11,405 nt of DNA from Desulfovibrio sp. (GTDB lineage Bacteria; Desulfobacterota; Desulfovibrionia; Desulfovibrionales; Desulfovibrionaceae). The notes beneath the pieces were generated by a model. It was not told where the DNA came from and ran no database searches. It saw only the letters and a program-made list of their open reading frames with translations. How positions within the stretch are numbered: position 1 is the first letter of the stretch; each line of letters starts with the position of its first letter. The stretch covers positions 1 to 11,405 of the forward strand of contig DONZ01000109.1 of assembly GCA_003512875.1 (NCBI GenBank), in the 5' to 3' direction. This document shows positions 6,372-11,405 of the stretch, in pieces. The position numbers and the translations under genes are program-made.

Positions 6372-8058
6372 TGATTACTCTTGTCAGTTCCGTCAGGGAA
6401 GTTATTCCTTGGGCTACTTTGATCATTCCGTCAAGATAAAGGCTGTACATTCCGTTTTCTTCCGCAAATTGTCTGATTGTTGCGGAATCGGTTTTGTCCA
6501 CGATCAATTTTTTCATTTTTTCATGAATAGGCATCATCTCATAAATCGCAATTCTTCCTTTGTATCCGGTATTCATGCATTCCGGACAGCCCTGCGGTTT
6601 ATAGAGGGTATTGTTTTGCATATGTTCCGCCGCCCTGCCGAGTTTCAGCATTTCGTCTTTGTTCGGCGAATAGGCTGTTTTGCAATGCGGGCAAAGCACG
6701 CGGACCAGTCTTTGCGCAATGACTCCCCGCAATACCGAACTCAATAAAAACGATTCCACATCCATATCAAGCAGGCGGGTAATGGCGCTTGGGGCGTCGT
6801 TCGTGTGCAGGGTTGAAAAAACAAGGTGTCCGGTAAGGGCGGACTGCACGGCTATGGAGGCGGTTTCCTGATCGCGGATTTCACCGATGAGGATGACATC
6901 GGGGTCTTGGCGCACCAAGGTTCTTAACCCGTTGGCGAAAGTCAGCCCGATTTTTGTGTTGACTTGGACCTGCCCGATACCGTCAAGCTCATATTCCACC
7001 GGGTCTTCGATGGTGAGGATATTCCTGCTGGGAGAGGCTATTTCCTGCAAGGCGGCATAAAGGGTTGTCGTTTTTCCGCTGCCGGTCGGACCTGTGACCA
7101 GAATAATTCCGTTGGGCATGCTGATAAATTCTTTCATCACGGCAAAGCAGGAGGGGGTAAGCCCCAGTTCGTTCAAAGAGAGTATCCTTTCGGATTTTTC
7201 AAGCAAACGCAGCACAACCCTTTCGCCGAAAGAAGTGGGCAGGGTTGAAACACGCAGTCCGACCTCCCTGTCCCCTAAGGCTATGGTTATTCTTCCGTCC
7301 TGAGGAAGCCTTTTTTCCGCGATATTCAGTTTCGCCATGACCTTGATACGGGAAACGACCGCGGCATGGTGGGATTTTTCCAATTTGTTTTTATCGTATA
7401 AGACCCCGTCCAAGCGAAAGCGGATACGCGACTCCTCCCGATACGGCTCAATATGGATATCGCTTGCGCCGAGCCTTATCGCCTGCGCAAGAACATGGTT
7501 GACGAAGCGGATGAACGGGGTTTCGTTGCTGTCGTCAAGAACATCGTCAATCGTGTCATCGTCGAAATCAACGGATTTGTTTTCCGACTGCTGAAGCAGT
7601 TCTTCGGAATTTTCTTGGCTTACGGAGTTGAAAGCCAAATTGATGAGATACTGGACGCTTTCTTTTTCCAGCAAAACCGGAAAAATGAATTGTTTCTGCA
7701 ATAAAAATTCAAGTTCCTGTTTTATGGACCATGATTGTATGTTACAAATCCCAAGTACGGGAATATTGTTGTAATAGAGCGGAATTACAATATTTTTTCT
7801 TAACCATTGGATTGAAAAAAGGCATATTTCCTCAAAATTAGCAGACCATGGGGAATGTTCCTGATTTATGAGATTTTTCATATCCGGCACATGGCTGATT
7901 CCGAATTCCTGCGAAAGCAAAGAAAGGTATTGCGTTTCGGTTATGCGGTTTTCAGCGTACAGCACGTTCGCGAGAGGGACGTTTTCTTTCTGCGCCTGCC
8001 GGGAAAAAAGCTCTTTTTCTTCTTTACCCAATAAAAAATCATCATAATTCATAGGCAT
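6364..8058 (-). CDS. gspE: T2SS assembly ATPase GspE
   Basis: GspE is the hexameric cytoplasmic ATPase that drives pseudopilus assembly. The 564 residues show an N-terminal domain (about 1-140, the part that meets GspL), an acidic linker (163-176), then LGASDIHIEP (196-205) opening the N2 domain. The ATPase core is complete: Walker A GPTGSGKT (323-330, Lys329), Asp box TIEDPVE (349-355), Walker B VILIGEIRD (388-396, Glu393) and His box GHLVFSTLHTND (410-421). A zinc-binding tetracysteine, C456-x2-C459 and C491-x2-C494, marks the GspE/PilB class. The C-terminal TSLTELTRV (553-561) is typical. The ATG at 8058 has AAGGAAG six bases upstream; a second in-frame ATG lies two codons later. The gene begins 10 bases after gspD and overlaps gspN by 8 bases. 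Confidence 0.97.
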   Translation of the reverse strand: MPMNYDDFLLGKEEKELFSRQAQKENVPLANVLYAENRITETQYLSLLSQEFGISHVPDMKNLINQEHSPWSANFEEICLFSIQWLRKNIVIPLYYNNIPVLGICNIQSWSIKQELEFLLQKQFIFPVLLEKESVQYLINLAFNSVSQENSEELLQQSENKSVDFDDDTIDDVLDDSNETPFIRFVNHVLAQAIRLGASDIHIEPYREESRIRFRLDGVLYDKNKLEKSHHAAVVSRIKVMAKLNIAEKRLPQDGRITIALGDREVGLRVSTLPTSFGERVVLRLLEKSERILSLNELGLTPSCFAVMKEFISMPNGIILVTGPTGSGKTTTLYAALQEIASPSRNILTIEDPVEYELDGIGQVQVNTKIGLTFANGLRTLVRQDPDVILIGEIRDQETASIAVQSALTGHLVFSTLHTNDAPSAITRLLDMDVESFLLSSVLRGVIAQRLVRVLCPHCKTAYSPNKDEMLKLGRAAEHMQNNTLYKPQGCPECMNTGYKGRIAIYEMMPIHEKMKKLIVDKTDSATIRQFAEENGMYSLYLDGMIKVAQGITSLTELTRVINA

Positions 8059-8063
8059 GGGGG

Positions 8064-8070
8064 CTTCCTT
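8064..8070 (-). promoter_or_regulatory. Ribosome-binding site of gspE
   Basis: AAGGAAG on the coding strand in the 10-base gap after gspD supports the ATG at 8058. The second ATG two codons downstream would be about 11 bases away and is less likely. Confidence 0.65.
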
Positions 8071-10021
8071 ATCGAACCATGAGCGGAGGAAGAAGCTTCG
8101 GTTTGCTGATAATGGGCAACCCGAGTCCGTCTTTGCCTATGCTCGTTTGGTGGAGTATGAGCTGTTTCTGGGCGGTGAGGGTTTCTGATTCTTCAAAACT
8201 TCTGATGATTTTAGGCGTGATGAAAACAAAAAGATTGGTTTGGCTTTTTTCTTTTTGTCTTGATTTGAAAAGCCAGCCCAGTACGGGAATTTTTGAAAAT
8301 CCCGGAACTTCCGTCTGCTGGTTGCTGGAATTGTCGTCAAGCAAGCCGCCTATGACGGCGGTTTGTCCGTCTTTCAGCAAAATGGTCGATTTGATGAGCC
8401 TTTTTCTTGTTGTCGGGGCGACAATCTGAACGCCGTTGGACAAGGTGATCAGTCCCTGCGTCACCCTGCTTGTTTCCTGTTCGACTTCCAGCCTCAGCGC
8501 CCCGTTGTCGTTAATTCTGGGAACGATTTTCAATTTCACCCCGACATCCTTATAATCCATGGTTTGCGTGGTAAACGTCGCCTCGTTGCTTGCCGTGGAT
8601 TCTTTTGTGTAGGGAATGTTGTCCACCACTTCAAAGGAGGCTTCCTCGTTGTCGAGGGTGAGCAGCTGCGGCGTGGCAAGCACGTCAATATCGGTATTGC
8701 CTTTGGACATGTTCAAAATCGACTGGACGTTGTACGCCGTTCCGCCGATGGAAAACGCTTCGTTCAAAATAGCGCCGAGGCTGATACCGGAAGGAAGCGT
8801 GGCGGTTCTGTTTGAATTTAAATTGATTGTTCCGCCGTTTAAATTAACACCGCCCACAATGCCCACATCGCCCGAATCCGTGCCTAAGGTCCAGTTGACG
8901 CCGAAAGCGGCGCTCGCTTCGCTGTTGACTTCCATGATAAGGGCTTCGATGAAAACCTGCTGTCTTTCAATATCCAGTTTCCTGATTATTTCAAGCAGGG
9001 CGTCAAATTCATCAGAGCGGGCGGTGATGACAAGGCTGTTTGTCGATTTGTCGGGAACGACCTTGACGTCTTTTGAAAGCACAATGTCCTTTTCTTCTTC
9101 CGCGTTTGTCGAAGCGATCTGCCGTTCAAGCAGGGTATTGAGGACTTCCGCAATATCTTCGGCTTTTCCGTTCGCAAGGCGGACATGGTGGATGTCGCCT
9201 TTGCCTTTCGGGGTCGGAATGTCGACTTCCGCAATTATTTCCCGAACGGTTTCGATTGTTTCGTCATCGCCGAAAACCAAAAGGCTGTTTGTCCTGTCGT
9301 CCGGCTGTACCATGCTGATACTGATTCCGCCCCGTTTGGACATTTCCTCATCCCTGCTTTTCAGCATGGTGGCGATAGGCGCCGCAAGGGTTTTTGCGTT
9401 GCCGTGCTTTAATTTTATGATTGCCGTTTTTCCGTTATTGGTGCTGTTTTCGACTTGTTCGATAAAGGCGAGGGCTGTTTCCATGGCAGATTTCGGCGCG
9501 GTGATAGCCAAGGTGTTGGCTCCGGCATAGGACGTGATATAATAATCTTTTGCCAAAATCGCAGGCAGGATTTTGGAAAGTTCCGAAGCCATGGCTTTTT
9601 TCAGCGGAATGATTCTTGTCTCGATACTTTGGGGGGAACGGGAATTTTCAATGCCGACCGTTGTTTCGCCTTGCTGTATGCCGTCTTTGAAAGGAATAAC
9701 CGAATACACGCCGCCGGTTTTTTGCACGGCGAACCCGTGTATCCTCATAATGGCGATAAAGGTTTCAAAGGCTTGCGCGGTGTTTATTTCCACCGGGGAG
9801 TAAATGGTGATGTTTCCTTTCACATTCGGGGTCGTGACGATATTATATCCCGTCATTTCACTTACATAACGGATAAACTGGTGTATATCCACATCTTGGA
9901 AATCGAATTTTATTGTTTTTTCCGCAGAAAGGTGCGCCGGATTTTCTTCATTCGCAAAAGTGCCGTTTGCGGGCAGAAACAGCGCAAGGCATACCAGAAC
10001 AATGGTTTTAAGATGTTTCAT
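8069..10021 (-). CDS. gspD: T2SS outer-membrane secretin GspD
   Basis: GspD forms the gated outer-membrane channel. The 650-residue protein carries a Sec signal peptide (about 1-23, cleavage probably after TFA) and the periplasmic domains N0 (about 36-112, KFDFQDVDIHQFI), N1 (about 133-193), N2 (about 199-268) and N3 (about 275-352). The secretin barrel (about 355-606) follows, starting QQVFIEALIMEV and including the gate region near DVGVKLKIVPR and the signature VPGFSKIPVLGWLF then FVFITPKI. After it comes a tail of about 45 residues rich in Pro and Lys near its end, which could be the equivalent of a pilotin-binding S domain. AGGA lies about 7 bases before the ATG. It follows gspC by 9 bases. 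No GspS-type pilotin gene is seen; the lipoprotein at the end of the operon is a candidate. Confidence 0.97.
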   Translation of the reverse strand: MKHLKTIVLVCLALFLPANGTFANEENPAHLSAEKTIKFDFQDVDIHQFIRYVSEMTGYNIVTTPNVKGNITIYSPVEINTAQAFETFIAIMRIHGFAVQKTGGVYSVIPFKDGIQQGETTVGIENSRSPQSIETRIIPLKKAMASELSKILPAILAKDYYITSYAGANTLAITAPKSAMETALAFIEQVENSTNNGKTAIIKLKHGNAKTLAAPIATMLKSRDEEMSKRGGISISMVQPDDRTNSLLVFGDDETIETVREIIAEVDIPTPKGKGDIHHVRLANGKAEDIAEVLNTLLERQIASTNAEEEKDIVLSKDVKVVPDKSTNSLVITARSDEFDALLEIIRKLDIERQQVFIEALIMEVNSEASAAFGVNWTLGTDSGDVGIVGGVNLNGGTINLNSNRTATLPSGISLGAILNEAFSIGGTAYNVQSILNMSKGNTDIDVLATPQLLTLDNEEASFEVVDNIPYTKESTASNEATFTTQTMDYKDVGVKLKIVPRINDNGALRLEVEQETSRVTQGLITLSNGVQIVAPTTRKRLIKSTILLKDGQTAVIGGLLDDNSSNQQTEVPGFSKIPVLGWLFKSRQKEKSQTNLFVFITPKIIRSFEESETLTAQKQLILHQTSIGKDGLGLPIISKPKLLPPLMVR

Positions 10022-10027
10022 GTTTCG

Positions 10028-10032
10028 TTCCT
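10028..10032 (-). promoter_or_regulatory. Ribosome-binding site of gspD
   Basis: AGGAA on the coding strand lies in and just before the 9-base gap after gspC, six to seven bases from the gspD ATG at 10021. Confidence 0.6.
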
Positions 10033-10840
10033 ATGTGAGAGAATATTGTATCACGAGTTTTTTGTTGTTTCTTAAAAGGGTTATGGTGAATGTATCGTTC
10101 CGGATCACCTCCGCCAGCCGGGCGATGTCGTTGTATGAGCGTATCGCCGTTTCATCGGCTTGCAGCAGGATGTCTTGCGGCAGCAGGCGGAATTTGTCGA
10201 AATACGTGCCCGGATTTATGCTGATTATCTGCAATCCTTGGATATTGTTTTTATTGTACGGGAGAATTTGAACGTGCTGGAGCACGCTTGGAATATCGCT
10301 GAAGAAATCCGTCAATTCGTCTTTGGAAAGCGGATAGGTGAAGTCCGCCTGTATTACCGTATTTTCTTTTCTGAGGACGAGTTTTTCCTTTTTGGCGTTT
10401 TGGGCGATGATGACTTCTTCGCGGCTGATTTCCACAATTTTCCAATCGCTGACGGTTTGGTTCACGGTATACAGTTTCTGTTCTTTTCCGTTAGCGATAA
10501 TCGCCTTGTTTTCCGAGCTGTCGTTTAAAATTATTGTGCCGGTCAGAATTAATGGCAGTGAACTGACGGGAATGGAACCGTCGCTCGTATGTTCCCTTGC
10601 TGTTTGGCTGTGAAGCGCCTGCTGCTGATTTGGAGAGTAAACAAGCCCGTGGAAGAGGTTGGCATGTAAAATTTTTTGATATTGTTTAGGGGAACCGCCC
10701 GTATGTTGCACCGCCGCATTTTGTTTTATGCCGGAAAAACGAATGGGCGCCTCCCGCAGGTCCATGGTGATGGAGGCGGCAAACCAGGCGGAAAGAAAAC
10801 AAATGCAAAAGAGAAAGGTTTTGGTTTGAAATATTTTCAT
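10031..10840 (-). CDS. gspC: T2SS inner-membrane linker protein GspC
   Basis: GspC connects the inner-membrane platform to the secretin. The 269-residue protein has a short N-terminus, one membrane segment at about 7-25, a flexible linker, the homology region at about 95-157 (LPLILTGTIILND, AIIANGKEQKLYTVNQTV, WKIVEISREEVII) that binds the N0 domain of GspD, and a C-terminal PDZ-like domain at about 195-267. The PDZ part shows QGLQIISINPGTYFDKFRL, then LLQADETAIRSYNDIARLAE, the usual carboxylate-loop and hairpin pattern seen in GspC and its relatives. The length is normal for a GspC carrying a PDZ domain. The ATG lies one base after the gspF stop, so it is coupled to gspF. The site upstream (GGCGGGAT) is only moderate. 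It sits just before its partner gspD. Confidence 0.93.
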   Translation of the reverse strand: MKIFQTKTFLFCICFLSAWFAASITMDLREAPIRFSGIKQNAAVQHTGGSPKQYQKILHANLFHGLVYSPNQQQALHSQTAREHTSDGSIPVSSLPLILTGTIILNDSSENKAIIANGKEQKLYTVNQTVSDWKIVEISREEVIIAQNAKKEKLVLRKENTVIQADFTYPLSKDELTDFFSDIPSVLQHVQILPYNKNNIQGLQIISINPGTYFDKFRLLPQDILLQADETAIRSYNDIARLAEVIRNDTFTITLLRNNKKLVIQYSLT

Positions 10841-10841
10841 A

Positions 10842-11405
10842 CTATCCCGCCAGACTGCTCATTTCAAAAATCGGAAGCATGATTGCGATAACGACAAAGC
10901 CGACAAAACCGCCCAGTATGAGTATCATGATCGGTTCCAAAAGAGACGTGAGAATTTGAATTTTGTTTGCAACGGCGTTTTCGCAATCGTCAGCCACCCA
11001 CAGGAGCATATCGCTTAAATTTCCGCTTTTTTCACCTGCCGCCACCATGTTCCGCGCAATGCCCGGAAATAGTTTTTCCTCGTTCATATAAGCGGAAATA
11101 TCATGCCCTTCCTGCACGCCGTCAATCATATTCTGAACGGAGCGGGTCATAATGACGTTATCCGTAATGGAATGGACTATTTTCAGGGCTTTTAAAAGCG
11201 TGACGCCGTTTTTCAGGAGCATGCCAAGCGTTCTTGTGAGCTGGCTCACCAAAACATATCTGTATGTTTCAGCGACAAGGGGCAGTTTCAGCAGCAGACC
11301 GTGCCAAAGGAGTTTTCCCCTGCGCGATTTTTTTAAGCGGTAAAAAAGAAAAGCGAAAACCGGGGGGAAAAAAAAGGGGGAAGAAAAACAAAAAAAAAAA
11401 AAGAA
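10842..11405 (-). CDS. gspF: T2SS inner-membrane protein GspF, 5' end missing
   Basis: The frame stays open from the stop at 10842 to the window edge and gives the last 187 residues of a protein that is usually about 400 long. A TTG at 11252 should not be taken as the start, because conserved sequence continues upstream (RLKKSRRGKLLWHGLLLKLP). The visible part is the second GspF domain: SQLTRTLGMLLKNGVTLLKAL, the AAGEKSGNLSDML block typical of the family, and the final membrane helix LLEPIMILILGGFVGFVVIAIMLPIF. GspF is the polytopic platform protein that, with GspE, drives pseudopilin insertion. The most upstream residues, translated from the homopolymer-rich edge, are almost all Phe, Ser and Pro and should not be trusted. 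A membrane helix is expected there, so part of the hydrophobicity may be real. Confidence 0.93.
   Translation of the reverse strand, partial: FFFFFCFSSPFFFPPVFAFLFYRLKKSRRGKLLWHGLLLKLPLVAETYRYVLVSQLTRTLGMLLKNGVTLLKALKIVHSITDNVIMTRSVQNMIDGVQEGHDISAYMNEEKLFPGIARNMVAAGEKSGNLSDMLLWVADDCENAVANKIQILTSLLEPIMILILGGFVGFVVIAIMLPIFEMSSLAG
11361..11405. other. Low-complexity, probably low-quality contig end
   Basis: The final 45 bases consist almost only of A and G runs (G6, A8, G5, then a long A stretch with a single G and C). Nothing else in the window looks like this. It fits sequencing or assembly error at a contig edge rather than natural coding DNA, though it falls where gspF encodes a membrane helix. 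Confidence 0.7.

Noticed and set aside
8616..9530. Long open frame of 304 codons on the plus strand, opposite gspD
   Set aside because: It is the mirror of a well-conserved secretin gene. Its translation is Ser-rich with no recognisable domain, and gspD accounts for the sequence fully.
9455..10075. Plus-strand open frame of 206 codons opposite the start of gspD
   Set aside because: Overlaps the signal peptide and N0-N1 coding region of gspD on the other strand. No ribosome-binding site or family motif; a shadow frame.
11250..11252. TTG as a start codon for a short gspF
   Set aside because: Conserved GspF sequence continues upstream in the same frame to the window edge, so this is an internal Leu codon.

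Overview
The window is one minus-strand gene cluster encoding almost all of a type II secretion system (T2SS, Gsp). Genes lie head to tail from the right edge to the left edge, with no gap longer than 20 nt. In transcription order they are gspF (5' end missing), gspC, gspD, gspE, gspN, gspL, gspM, gspI, gspJ, gspK, gspG, gspH and a TPR-repeat lipoprotein gene that runs off the left edge. Many junctions are ATGA stop/start overlaps or 8-nt overlaps, so the set looks like one translationally coupled operon. No promoter, terminator, RNA gene, mobile element or CRISPR array is visible, and no gene-free stretch over 300 bases exists.

How the parts fit together: GspE is the cytoplasmic ATPase. GspF, GspL and GspM form the inner-membrane platform. 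GspC links the platform to the outer-membrane secretin GspD. GspG is the major pseudopilin, and GspH, I, J and K are the minor pseudopilins at the pseudopilus tip. GspN is the accessory AsmA-like protein found in some T2SS loci. The distal TPR lipoprotein is not a standard Gsp component; by analogy with PilF/PilW it could be a secretin pilotin, which is inference. No prepilin peptidase (GspO), GspA/B or GspS is present, so at least the peptidase must be encoded elsewhere.

Organism: a diderm (Gram-negative) bacterium with fairly AT-rich DNA. The long AsmA-like GspN and the order F-C-D-E-N-L-M-I-J-K-G-H would fit a delta-proteobacterial (Desulfobacterota-type, perhaps Desulfovibrio-like) lineage rather than the classic enterobacterial or Vibrio order C-D-E-F-G-H-I-J-K-L-M-N. 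This assignment is a weak inference.

The last ~45 bases at the right edge are nearly pure A/G homopolymers and look like a poor-quality contig end. The system itself is well known. The points worth a second look are the TPR lipoprotein, the gene order, a degenerate conserved motif in GspK, Ala at the -1 cleavage position in two pseudopilins, the start region of gspI, and the suspect right edge.
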